DNA from: Aplidium turbinatum
Taxonomy: Eukaryota > Chordata > Ascidiacea > Aplousobranchia > Polyclinidae
Reading direction: 5' to 3'
Length of the DNA: 64,000 bases
Assembly: GCA_918807975.1 (NCBI GenBank)
Contig: OU964921.1
Location: 46,278,498 to 46,342,497, forward strand
Part shown: one piece after another, positions 36,205 to 47,482 of the stretch
Position numbering within the stretch: the stretch's first letter is position 1
How the letters are laid out: each line of letters opens with the position of its first letter
Notes under the pieces: generated by a model
What the model was told of the DNA's origin: nothing
The model's input: the letters and a program-made list of their open reading frames with translations, nothing else
Databases searched by the model: none
Translations under genes and position numbers: made by a program

Positions 36205-36450
36205 ATGGTGACGGCTGTTTGTTCTCTTCAGGTGTGGAAGCACGAAGCGTCCTTGACGTCACTAAATCTGACAACCTTGAAGCTGACGCAACTGCAGATG
36301 GACAGCCGAGGTTACTCGAGGTCAATCGATGGTGACGGCTGTTTGTTCTCTTCAGGTGTGGAAGCACGAAGCGTCCTTGACGTCACTAAATCTGACAACC
36401 TTGAAGCTGACGCAACTGCAGATGGACAGCCGAGGTTACTCGAGGTCAAT
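36205..36450. repeat. Tandem duplication of about 124 bp beside the LINE
   Basis: 36205-36328 is repeated at 36329-36450, both starting ATGGTGACGGCTG and ending GAGGTCAAT. It duplicates a splice acceptor and the first half of a coiled-coil exon. Both copies lie left of the LINE, so they are not its target-site duplication. Confidence 0.9.
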
Positions 36451-39400
36451 GAGGTAGGTGTGAGGTACAAGTAGCACCTTTGAACCCTGGGCAGTCGCCA
36501 TGGATTGTTACACCATGGGTCTCGGGGAACACTGGTCTTGATCACACACCAAACTAACAAGTGGGTCCACGTCCCACCTCATGGGCAACAACCTCGACTG
36601 GTTGGCTAAAACTTGTTAGAAATCCTGCTGCCTTGCAGGAAATACTTTTTTAAGTAAAGGCTAGGCCTACCGCCAATAACTGTGGTTAGCGTCAGGAAGG
36701 GCATCCGGCTGGAAAATCTTTGCTCCAAAATATTATTTAAATGCAGCAAAAGCTAAAAATGGCCCCTAGTCCCCAGCAGCCCTTAGATGGGCAAGGGGTG
36801 CGAAGAATCTCTGGGTTCCGAGAAAACAAAAAAACATTGAAAAAAGATTATGGTGTTAGAATCGGATGCTGGAATGTGGGAAGTTTGTGTGGTAAAGGAA
36901 CTGAAATATGTGAAGAACTAAGAAAAAGAAGGGTGGATATATGTTGCCTAGAGGAAGTAAGATGGAGGGGACAGTCAGCGCGGTTTTTAGGTGTCAATGA
37001 GAGGAGATATAAGTTATGGTGGTCAGGAAATAACACAGGAATCGGTGGTGTTGGTTTCTTGGTAAAAGAGGAATTGTGTGAGAAAGTAATAGAAGTTAGA
37101 AGAAGGAGTGACAGAGTGATGACAATGGTACTTGCTTTTGAAGAGGAGGTAGTGAGGCTAATCTGTGCATATGCACCTCAAAGTGGTAGGGATTACTTAG
37201 AAAAGGAAAGTTTTTATGATGTTTTGGCAGAGGAATGGGATTTACGGAGTTCAAAAGAGTTGGTGTTTGGATTAGGAGATTTTAATGGACATGTTGGAAA
37301 ACAAGCAAATGGGTTCGAGGGCATTCATGGAGGGTATGGTTTTGGGAAGAGAAACATGGAAGGAAGAATGCTACTTGAATTTTGTGATGAAAGGAAACTT
37401 TGTATTGCCAACACATGGTTTAAAAAGAAAGAGAAAAGGAAGGTGACTTACAGCTCAGGAGGACATGAGTCGGAAATTGATTTTATTGTGGTTGGGCAGG
37501 AACAGAGAAAGTACTTGAAGAATGTGAAAGTAATTCCGTGGGAGTTGCAGCATAGACTAGTAGTAGGAGACTTAAATATGAAAAAAGTGAAGAAAATTGT
37601 GAAGAAAGAACGAGTTTTTGTAAGAAATGTGTGGAAACTGGAGGAAAAAGAAACGAGAATTAAGTTTATGAAAAGAGCAAAAGAGCTGGTAAACATGAGT
37701 GCGCAGGACTTGTGGGCTTCATTTCAGAAAGGTGTCCTAGCAGCATGTGATGAAGTATGTGGGAAAAAGAAAGTGAGGAGGGATCGTGGAGACACATGGT
37801 GGTGGGATGAAGAGGTGAAGCATGCGATTTCACAGAAAAGAGATGCATACAAGCAGTGGCGCAAAAATGGGTCAGAAGAGAATAAAAAGAAGTATAAGAG
37901 TATGAAAAAGAAGGCAAAGAGGGTTGTTGCAAGAGCTATGAAGAATGGTGCTGAGGAGGAACTTAATAAAATGGGGGAAAGCCAAAACAAAGTATTCAGA
38001 CTCATAAAGCAAATGAAAAAGGATGGGAATGATATTGTAGGGGGAAGATGTATAAGGAGTGGAGATGGGAAGTTGCATTTCAGCCCGGAAAGCAGAGGAG
38101 AAGTGTGGAAGGAACACATGGAAAATGTTATGAATAAGGAGAATGTATGGGATCATATGACAGAGGTTGATCTGGTGGAGGGTCCAGTGGGAAAGGTTAC
38201 TCGTGATGAAGTGGTGGAGGCAATGGGGCAAATGAAACTGCGTAAAGCAGCCGGTCCATCAGAAGTGAGCGTAGAGATGATAAAAGCAAGTGGAGAGTTG
38301 GGAATTGAAGTAATGCTACAACTTAGCCAAAGGGTATTAGATGGAGAGGGAATGCCGGAGGAGTGGAAGCATAGTACTCTTGTTCCATTGTTCAAGAGAA
38401 AAGGGGATGTGAGAAGTTGCAGTGCATATAGAGGTGTAAAACTACTAGAGCATGGAATGAAAATTGTGGAGCGAATACTAGAAAAGAGGTTGAGAACATT
38501 GGTGAAATTAAATGATATGCAGTTTGGATTCATGCCAGGAAAAGGTACAGTGGATGCTCTGTTTATATTGAGAAGAATGCAGGAGGAATACCGAGAGAAG
38601 CAGAGAAAACTATATATGTGTTTCGTCGACTTAGAAAAGGCATTTGACAGAGTACCAAGGAAAGTGATGGAGTGGGCAATGAGGAAAAGAGGTATACCGG
38701 AGGTATTAGTGAGAGCTGTGATGTCTATGTATGAGGATGCAAGAACAAAAGTGAGAGTTGGATCAAATTATTCAAACGAGTTTTTTGTGAAGGTTGGTGT
38801 ACACCAAGGATCAGTTTTGTCACCTCTGATATTTGCTATTGTGGTTGACGTTGTAACTGAAGGAGTGAGGGAGGGCTTATTGAGTGAAATTTTGTATGCA
38901 GACGACCTGGTCTTGACAAGTAATAGTATGGAGGGACTGGAGAGAAAGTTTGAGAAATGGAAAGAAGCATTTGAAACCAAGGGTATGAAGGTGAATCTTG
39001 AAAAAACAAAAGTGATGGTGAGTGGAGCAGAAGGAACAGTTGTTGAGAGCAAAGTAGATCCCTGTGGAATATGTGGCAAGAGAGTGATGAGAAATTCAAT
39101 GCAATGCAAGGAATGTGGAAAGTGGGTACATGCAAGATGTGCTAATGTCAAGAGAGCCGCAACAAGATTGGCGAAGTGTTTTGTTTGTGGGAAATGCAGT
39201 AAAGGAAGGAATGAAGTGGAAGGCCATGATGATGAGTTCTGCCATGGCATCGAAACAGTGACAGACTTCTGTTATCTGGGTGATCGGATAAATGGAAGTG
39301 GTGGATGTGAAGCAGCGGTGACAACAAGGGCAAGATTGGGCTGGGCAAAGTTCAGGGAATGTGGGGAAATGTTGTATGGCAGAAAATTCTCACTAAGGAT

Positions 39401-39898
39401 GAAAGGGAAAGTATATCGGAGCTGTGTGCGGCCTGCAATGCTATATGGTAGCGAGACATGGATATTGAGAGAGAGTGAACTGGCAATCCTGAGAAGAACG
39501 GAAAGGTCAATGGTGAGAGCAATGTGTGGGGTGAAAACGAGAAGGGAAAAAAGGACTGAAGAATTGTTGGATATGCTAGAGATGAGAGAGACCATAGACC
39601 AACTGGCAAGGGCAAATGGAGTAAGATGGTATGGACATGTGATAAGGAGGGAGGAAGGAAGTTTTCTTAGAAAGGCACTAGATCTAAAGGTGGATGGGAA
39701 GAGGAAACGCGGTCGTCCAAGAAGAACGTGGAAACAACAAGTGAAGGATGAATTTAAAAAAGTCGGACTGAAGGAGGAAGATGCAAGGGACAGGGTGAAA
39801 TGGAGAAAAGGGATTAAAACAATTGCTGCGCGGAAACAATCGGCCACCCCCACTAGTGGGGAACAAACCGACGATGGATTATGATGATGATTATGATG
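36451..39898 (+). mobile_element. Near full-length LINE (RTE-like) inserted in a coiled-coil exon
   Basis: About 3.45 kb absent from unit 1, where GAGGTCAATCGAGAAAATGG is continuous. It has a 5' UTR of about 290 bp containing GTCAGGAAGGGCATCCGGC, one long ORF, a very short 3' UTR and a TGATGATGA-type tail, all typical of RTE-like LINEs. Flanking AAT may be a 3-bp target-site duplication. It appears young: the ORF is open and the insertion is unique to one unit. Confidence 0.88.
36741..39884 (+). CDS. LINE ORF2-type protein: apurinic-like endonuclease and reverse transcriptase (1047 aa)
   Basis: One uninterrupted frame. The N-terminal endonuclease has GCWNVGS (about residue 42), CLEEVRW, LGDFNGHVG (about 178) and SEIDFIVV. 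The reverse transcriptase follows: KAAGPSEVSVEMIK, FGFMPGKGTVDALF, FVDLEKAFDRVPR, VHQGSVLSPLIF and the catalytic YADD at 719-722. A cysteine-rich zinc-binding stretch at about 775-818 (CGICGKRV, CKECGKWVHARC, CFVCGKC) and a C-terminal basic region (RGRPRRTWKQQVKDEFKK) complete it. Such proteins nick target DNA and copy the element RNA there. The clade is probably RTE or a relative, judged from the C-terminal layout. All key motifs look intact, so it may be active. Confidence 0.92.
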   Translation: MQQKLKMAPSPQQPLDGQGVRRISGFRENKKTLKKDYGVRIGCWNVGSLCGKGTEICEELRKRRVDICCLEEVRWRGQSARFLGVNERRYKLWWSGNNTGIGGVGFLVKEELCEKVIEVRRRSDRVMTMVLAFEEEVVRLICAYAPQSGRDYLEKESFYDVLAEEWDLRSSKELVFGLGDFNGHVGKQANGFEGIHGGYGFGKRNMEGRMLLEFCDERKLCIANTWFKKKEKRKVTYSSGGHESEIDFIVVGQEQRKYLKNVKVIPWELQHRLVVGDLNMKKVKKIVKKERVFVRNVWKLEEKETRIKFMKRAKELVNMSAQDLWASFQKGVLAACDEVCGKKKVRRDRGDTWWWDEEVKHAISQKRDAYKQWRKNGSEENKKKYKSMKKKAKRVVARAMKNGAEEELNKMGESQNKVFRLIKQMKKDGNDIVGGRCIRSGDGKLHFSPESRGEVWKEHMENVMNKENVWDHMTEVDLVEGPVGKVTRDEVVEAMGQMKLRKAAGPSEVSVEMIKASGELGIEVMLQLSQRVLDGEGMPEEWKHSTLVPLFKRKGDVRSCSAYRGVKLLEHGMKIVERILEKRLRTLVKLNDMQFGFMPGKGTVDALFILRRMQEEYREKQRKLYMCFVDLEKAFDRVPRKVMEWAMRKRGIPEVLVRAVMSMYEDARTKVRVGSNYSNEFFVKVGVHQGSVLSPLIFAIVVDVVTEGVREGLLSEILYADDLVLTSNSMEGLERKFEKWKEAFETKGMKVNLEKTKVMVSGAEGTVVESKVDPCGICGKRVMRNSMQCKECGKWVHARCANVKRAATRLAKCFVCGKCSKGRNEVEGHDDEFCHGIETVTDFCYLGDRINGSGGCEAAVTTRARLGWAKFRECGEMLYGRKFSLRMKGKVYRSCVRPAMLYGSETWILRESELAILRRTERSMVRAMCGVKTRREKRTEELLDMLEMRETIDQLARANGVRWYGHVIRREEGSFLRKALDLKVDGKRKRGRPRRTWKQQVKDEFKKVGLKEEDARDRVKWRKGIKTIAARKQSATPTSGEQTDDGL

Positions 39899-42743
39899 AA
39901 TCGGGAAAATGGCGAAGACAATCAAAGAGTCGAGAGATGACCTTGATGGTCTGCAGACCTTGAGCTGGGAATTGAAATTGAGGTTTGTCTTTTGACTTAA
40001 TTGTGTGATGAGGTGGCGCATGTTCAAGATGACAAGCAATAACTTTTCCTGCTCTTGTCTGGCGGGTCCGCTTCCTTTTGTTTCTAAACATCCCAGGACC
40101 TGATGATGTAATAAATCGAAGTCAATTACAGATGTCTTATTTGTATAACTTCAATTTGATTTTGGACTAAGTTTGTGGAAGACAATACACGGCAACCCTG
40201 CAGTGCATATATGATGCAAGTCGATGCAATCGCACCAATAACGCAGGCAATATCCTTCACATTGTGGTGGATGCCAACTGTTTCTTACGTTATTTCCGTT
40301 ACAGGATAAATGAACTTGCAAGTCGGAATGACGTCATTGAAGACCAAGTCGGCTTATTGGAAGCCAAGTTCAGTGGGTCACGTGATAGAATGCAATCATC
40401 AATGCATGACTTCCAGCACAAGGTCGACATCTTGGGTAAGTGGCTCATCAAATGCACGAGATCTTTATCATTCAAGGAGCCGCCATTCATCTTGCACCTA
40501 GCTGCCATTGTGACGTCACAAATTATTGACCTTGACATTTATAAATCTCGCAACAGAATGAGAATTTCAATGAAATTAACTTTTTGACCAAATGAATCAA
40601 ACCCTTGATGTTGTTTCATCTCTTAATGACTGTGAGTTGCATCCTGAGGTTGCCAAGTTTCATCAGTCGGGTGACGTGCATTGGACGAAGTTAAATTATG
40701 ACGGTGCAGTACGGACAGTTCATGATCGAGAACAATCGCGCGTTGTATCCAACCGTCAGTACGAGAAAGGAACATGATAATGATGATGATCATTCAATGC
40801 TTGTGTTTTCTTAATGTCTCTAATTTCCAACTAAAAATATTTACGGAAGCATATTTCATACTTTTTGGGGTTATCTAAATTAATTCAAGTGAATTCTTCA
40901 ATGAACTAGTTCAGCAACTTTTAATGCTTCAAGAATCGAACATGATGAAGATTGACGTCAGAATGACGCATCTCGAGCTCGAGCAGAAAGACGCTCTGAA
41001 CGAAACTTCTTCATTGTACGAAACGCTTCATGAGAAGAACAATCAGATCAGCATCCTCCAGGACTCCATCTCATTCGGAGTGAGTACCGTTAGCACCGAT
41101 ACTTGTTACCACAGAAGGCATCTCACAATCTATCTTAGCCAAGATGCCAACCGCACGACACCGATGCTGCGAGTTCACATTAATCACGTCATAGATGATA
41201 TTTTTTTATGATTTTTCATGAAGTAAAAGTTTTAATTTTGATATATTTCCCCTTCACTGACAAGCCAGTCGTTGGACGTGCTCGAGAGCCTCGCCGCCAC
41301 CATTACCACCTTGCAAGAGCACATCTATGACGTCAACAACACGATATCGCGCGACGTGGAAGGCATCACCGCGCTGCTCGTCGACTTTCAGGTGGGGCTC
41401 GTTATCTTGTCGTTCACTTCTTTCCTCTCGTGTTGTCGCAACATATCAGGGCACTCGACGGTTATTCCCTGTCTGGTGTCATCGTCAAGGGAGACAAGGC
41501 ATTACATACTATGAGGTTGTCTGTACAACGAGCAATCCACCGGCAGCACTATATGTCAAACTCCAACGCAACATCAGATCAGTTTGTTTTTTATTTACGA
41601 CCATCACAACGAAAAGGAATATGCCAAACACAGCAGAGGTCTAAAAAATGGTCTGCACCATAGAACCGTACACCATCAGTGAGTAAACGGTTACGTCTTT
41701 ATGACGCGAGTCTAAAGAGGTCATGACCCAACTGATTCTAGCACAGAGATCCGAACACTTGACGCGGTGAAGATATACAACCTGACCATGGTGGTTTACA
41801 CCACGCCGCATGACTCTATTGTTTACTAAACAATCCACCAGAGGCAGCCAAAAGGTTGCGTGCGGCGTGTGCAAACGGCTTTCTTGATTTTAATCGCTGC
41901 TTCCATTGTTCCTCAATGCAGTTGCATGTAGCAGGTGGCCGGGGTTTGGGTTTTACAGTTCAGTGAGAGGACTACACGATGGCACCGCAGTGTAGCTGGA
42001 AGTGCCTGCAAGGACGTCATTGCAAAACTGTTGTGATGTCATTGCATAATTAGGGAGTGATGACATCATCAATCTTTAATTTGTAATAACTTTTAGAGCA
42101 TTTGTCAGCTTGGGTGTCTGGTTATTTAGCGAATTTTATCTCCTCATTGTTCAATACTTTCCAGTGACGTATGAAATTAAACGATTGTCGACTTGTGAAG
42201 TTCCACGTAGTGGCAAAATTTGTAGCAACACTTGGATCTGTCAACTTCGTTATGAAAAGTTTCGCTTCTGTTTACACTCCAAGTAGAATTGGACTGTAAT
42301 TATTATGATTATCGGTCATGATAATAATTAATTTCCGAGCATTCACCATGATGCAGTTGATTTATATTACTCCTAGACCACTTCTTTCAATGTGTTTACA
42401 AGCTCTAAATTATTTTGAGATTTGTAATTTTATCAGTTTCACTTTTCTCCAGTTTGCTTTCGATACATCTGGCCGCCAGATAGAGCAGCAGTACCACGAG
42501 CTGAACATTCTTGCAGCGAACGCATCGAACCACTTCGATTATCTCTCCAGCTCTGTGGACTACCTTAGACTGGTACGATTGCATAAAGCCTCATCTCGAT
42601 CTTGTATGAGCAGATGTCAAATCTGTCAACCATAAGATGTAATCGATGCAATAATTGGAGGTTCAAGCAAATCATAGATAGCTTCCATTTTTGAGAAGAG
42701 TCTATGCACTTAAACAAAAATATCCAAAAAATTTCATGTAAAT

Positions 42744-42893
42744 GGATCTGTGGGTGTTGCTCATCTGTGGATGTTGCTTATCTGTGGGTGTTGCTCATCT
42801 GTGGATGTTGCTCATCTGTGGATATTGCTCATCTGTGGATGTTGCTCATCTGTGGATACTGTTCATCTGTGGATGTTGCTCATCTGTGGATGT
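42744..42893. repeat. 17-bp minisatellite (coiled-coil gene copy 2)
   Basis: Same length and same variant units, including TACTGTTCA, as the array at 518-667, and so unlike the longer array at 19494-19660. Confidence 0.9.
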
Positions 42894-43732
42894 CTTCAAT
42901 CAGATCGCGCATCAGACAAATGAGGCGGTTGGAGAGAACCGGGATCGCGTCCGTGTTCTGAATGAGAGCTTCGTCATCTTCCAAGTTGCTCTTCCTTCGC
43001 TTTTCCACTTGGCTTCTCCTCCAAACGTAGAGGATTATGCAGATGAACAGAGCACCGCACGATCCAGTCTCGAACGCAACGTTATTGCAGACAGCATCCC
43101 GCCTGACAGAGATGTAGAGGATTACGAGGAAGGATACGGCAATGAAGATTACTTGGCATTACAAGGTGATCTGTGTTTGAAGAATCCAACATTATTAAAA
43201 CTTTTTGCGAGGCAGCTTTCCAACCTGCGCAATGATCTGTGGAGACTCATGATTTGAGGAGTTGTCAATTTCTTTGAATATTTCCAAATGGATCTTAGTT
43301 GAGATGTCCCGCTATGACGTCAATTTTTTTGCATTGCCCTTAAATTGTGACGTCATCACATAATGTTACCGCGACATGATCAACAAATAAAGAGCTTTTT
43401 GCAACTCTAGTGTTGTATTGTATAGCGCTTTAAGGGATTCCCTTTCATCGAAAGTTTTTCGGATCAAACTATGAACAAAGTGTTTCCACTTCCTTTTTTA
43501 ATTAATTACTTTTTTTTCAGCAAAGTCTCCTCCTGTGGAATATCGTACGTTATCCGGCTCCAGCTTGGAAGATTACCCGGAGGAGGTGGAATACAACCTT
43601 GAGTCCATTCTCAACGGTGACGCTGATGACATCAGAATCGCGCGAAAAATGACGTCACTAATGGACTCGACGTATCCCGACAATTACGATGACGACTACA
43701 ATTATTACGACACAGACGAGGAGGAGCTTTAA

Positions 43733-44739
43733 TGTGATTGTGCTGTAATTTGTCAACGGATGAAGATAAACCGATGCAAGAGAGTCACCGGTTTCCATAG
43801 AAACATTGCTGTTGTTGTATCGTGACGTCAGAGTGATGCCATAACGACATTACAGTGGGCAGAGTCGACTGGTTGTATCATACGAGTTCAGGAGGATGTA
43901 AATAGCTCCTCCATAGCGTCATGTTGGAGTTGAGAGATCCACCGTCAATATCCTTCCCGTTTGGACTCCGTGTGTTTTTATGGAAATAACTTCAAATCTC
44001 AAAGGACCCCACTTCTCACCAAATTGGACGACAACGAACAATTGTTGATGTCAAAATATTTATCACTGTTTGTTGTGGCGCCAAATTTTATTGCTCTTTG
44101 TTTGTCATAATTGAATGTTCGTTATTTTTTTATTTTTATCAATACGCGATAAATTCAACGAAGATTTTTTAAGATTTGTACCTGACGTTTGTTTGTTGCT
44201 GCAGGTCGTTCATAATAACATTGCGCTAGTCTTAGGGAATTAAGAGAGAGATGGTAATTTCCTACCTCAACCAGTTGGATTAGGATTCAACAAAGTTAAG
44301 TGCGCTGCCAACAAAAAGGTTGCCAAATGTTCTTTAATTTTTAAGCCAAACTTATTAAACAGTAGTTTAAATGTCAACAAGTGCTTGCCTGTTTCATCTC
44401 GAAAGCTTTTGTGAAACTGCACAAATTTACAAATGTCAACCATTTCTTAACAAATCGTCAACCTGGCTGTTATAGACAATAACTTGTCAATGCATGGTGA
44501 CAATAAATTTAGGAAATTTCGCCAATAGAACCACTATTTGAAAAACATTACAATACAATTGTAGACTTGTTGTGGCCGTTGATGTTTTTCAGGCCTTACC
44601 CTCAAGCTGCCAATGCTTGCCAGGCTATATTGAGTGACTCTTAGAGCAATCTCATTATTCAACATAAGCAGATCTTCTGTTCTACGTAGTTGAAAATCTC
44701 GGTAACCGACGCTGCACCAGTGATTCAAAGCCTCTACAG
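43733..44739. other. 3' flank of coiled-coil gene copy 2
   Basis: Counterpart of 1507-2514, with slightly more substitutions toward its right end, where unit 3 begins to diverge from units 1 and 2. No gene seen. Confidence 0.4.
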
Positions 44740-45453
44740 CAGTGGTTCTCAACATTTCTGTCTTGGTGCCCTCGAAGCCGTCGCGGACCCCTTTAAAAAA
44801 ATCCAATTTTAGTGCATTGAGTCTCCTAACGGAAAAAATGTTTTGTATGTTTAACTCAGAAGAAATTGCTGAACAAGCGACACATGTATGACGACACATA
44901 TTGATGCATTGATGAAGTTCTGTCATGAATTATCTGTCGGCACACAAGATCAACAATCAGTATGCCTAATTTATATCCTGATTTACACAATGTTTTTCAA
45001 CATTTTTTTTTCGAAAATTACCTCTTAGAAGGTTTGCAATTTGAATTTATCCCTTTTTTCATTTGTAATCATTATTTCGTTGTAAATTCAGTCATGGCAA
45101 AACTGAGGGTAGCTAGTATATTGTTGACTAACGTTTGCATTTCTGAATCAAGAATGTATTAATAATCTTTTGTCTCAAAAGATGTACGTTTAATATACAT
45201 AGCCTTATGAAAATATTTAACTTTTCTTTGTGATTTTTTTTTTAGTTTGTGAACCTTTGTGCGACACTTTTTGAAATTTAAAACAATGCACTAGGCCGCC
45301 TCGACACACGGGTTGAGAATCACTGTAATGCACAAATAAAGCACAACCAATTTTAAATTGTTGTAATTTATCAATCATGCAATAAATTTGGAATCTTTCA
45401 CGGACCTCCTGATAACGTTTTGGGGTCCACGGAATCCCGGTTGAGAACCAATG
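44740..45453. mobile_element. hAT-type element, unit 3 copy
   Basis: Same element and CTCTACAG duplication (44732-44739 and 45454-45461) as in units 1 and 2. Its right terminus has decayed to CCAATG, and more substitutions have accumulated, in line with the older split of unit 3. Confidence 0.9.
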
Positions 45454-46138
45454 CTCTACAGCCTTCTCTACCAAACTACCTGGAACAACCTTTTATGGCT
45501 TTGTCCAGTCCGAAGATAAATATTCAAAACCAAGGCAATTGCTTCTTTTTCATCGATTCAACGTCTTTCAACTGCTTTACTGGCTGTGGTAGATCACGTG
45601 ACTGCAAAAGTTTTATCATCTAGGGATCGATTCGTTGATTACAATATTGTAACACAAATGGACGTTGTTAAGATGATGGTGACAAACGTTATAATTGATC
45701 GAAGTGTGGCTTCAGCTACCACAGCAACTGTTAGTTTGTGGTGACACTGGTATGGTTGGTAAGTTGAGCTTGGTTTTGTGAAAAGTCAGCATCATCATCC
45801 TTTCAGACGGTTTCGACTCTGGTCACTCCATGAGCCATATCCCTCTGCAGCCCTCGATTCCTCACAGCCTCCTTCAGCTCTTCCATGCCCATCCCGCTGT
45901 AATTTGTCACAGTATCGAGCCATCATGCTTAGGGAAGACCCTTCCCTTTTCTTCCCTGATCAAACCAAGCATGGAACTTTTTTTTAAAAATATGAAAGAA
46001 GTAAAAGAGAAATTCTTGTTCAACAAACTAGAGCTGTACAGATTAGTCGTTGATCGAAATTTTAATTCAAAATAAAATCAAGAAAACGAATTTTTTATCG
46101 AAACAAAATTTATATATTTTTTAACAACTCCTCATCAA

Positions 46139-46216
46139 ATGTCAAGATCACTAGCGACATATGGAGGAGCATTAATGAGAGGAGACACTTGGAAGAATTG
46201 GAGGAAATCTTATCAG
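46139..46216 (+). pseudogene. Small gene, exon 1 only (unit 3)
   Basis: Encodes the same 26 residues as exon 1 in unit 1 (MSRSLATYGGALMRG...), with the GTATGT donor. The sequence then jumps near 46580 from the equivalent of about 4345 to about 4970, which removes exon 2, so this copy is broken by deletion. Confidence 0.65.
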
Positions 46217-47482
46217 GTATGTATGTAATTCATTATGTTAAACCCGTTGAGGTCACTTTGTTTTGTTTGTCTGTGGTTCAAAAATCTTCAGTAATTTTCC
46301 AACATGGCTGACTCAAAGTAAATTTTTTTTCTAAAGCAAAATAAAAAATGTGTTTACAGCTTAAAATATGAATAGCCGTATACCCGTATGCTTGTCTATT
46401 TCATGATACGTGGGATATCGAATTTTGAACAGTGCTTAAAAATATCATGAAGTAAGAAACATTCAGTTGCAATTAGCATTAAAATCATCACTAACTAGTT
46501 TTATTTGTCAAACTGCAAGTCTTACAAATCGAAAAACCTTTTGGTGTTTAAAACTTAATCATAAAAGTACTGAAAATTTTTTTTTTCTAAAAATTGTATT
46601 TTTGCGCTTTCTTTACTGTTTTCCCCAGATGACACAATAAGTTTTAACATCCTCAGATGTTGAAAAACATAGAAAAATTGATTTCGAAGATTTTAGTCAG
46701 ACAGTTAAATTTTCAATAACAGTCTGATTCAGCGTTTTTCAACTTAATTTTGTCATTTGCTACTGCTTTCCCAAGGCAACAAAAAAGCTTTTACATCATC
46801 AAGAGACAGCAAAAAGGAAAGAAATCTTGGAAAATGCCAGTCAAACACTAACAGTAGCGGTAATCACAATTTGCAAAATGTGACAAATCAGGCGGCATCT
46901 CCAGGTGGCCATGTTCTACATTACTAAATACTTTTCACTTTAGAGAACTTACTGTACAGCGCCACTCAAGGCTAGTTAATATTGATGGTGGTAATGACTG
47001 GATAAATACTTCCACTAAAATAATGCAACTGACTGTTTCATAATTATCATTTATTTGGAAAACTTGAAAGATTGGAAAGAGCGCTTTTGATGTCAATGAA
47101 AAATTCATTACACAAATACACAGTGCACATACACGCAATGGCCCATAGTACAAATGTTTATTGAAACGACATCAAACTACAAGCGGACAGCGCTATATAG
47201 CGAGTTGCACTGGATGAGGTGTTTGAATATTTGTGGAAATACAAAAGTCTTTTGAAATATTTCAAGCTCTTAGTTTCTGATGCTCGGGTTAAAAAGATTT
47301 CAATCGAACGATTCAACAGAATCAAATCTTCTTGTTCGTTACAGCGATGCTCGAGGAAGAATCAACATTCAGTTGGTTGAGAAACATTTTAATTAACGTT
47401 CTCTGTTCATCGTAGGCGAAAGTTCCACTGAGATGGATTTGTTTTCAAGTTGTCACAAGACTCAATTGTTGTTGACAATGCT

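Larger units (their letters stand above)
32339..43732 (+). pseudogene. Coiled-coil extracellular-type gene, broken copy 2
   Basis: Exons match copy 1: 32339-32516, 34916-35077, 35567-35720, 35865-36149, a split exon (36232 onward, resuming at about 39900-39982), 40305-40435, 40915-41079, 41269-41391, 42453-42572, 42904-43165 and 43521-43732. Two lesions break it. The exon at 35567 lacks 35 bp present in copy 1 (just after CGAGTTCCTCGACG), which shifts the frame into stops. The exon at 36232 holds a partial tandem duplication of about 124 bp and a 3.4-kb LINE. The 5' part and 3' part are otherwise clean, so inactivation looks recent. The downstream half could still be expressed only from a new promoter. 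Confidence 0.75.

Noticed and set aside
36205-36450. The 124-bp duplication as the LINE's target-site duplication
   Set aside because: Both copies are on the same side of the insertion.
36848-40039. Several long minus-strand frames opposite the LINE
   Set aside because: The plus strand has the complete endonuclease and reverse transcriptase with all motifs. The minus frames are shadows caused by purine-rich codons.
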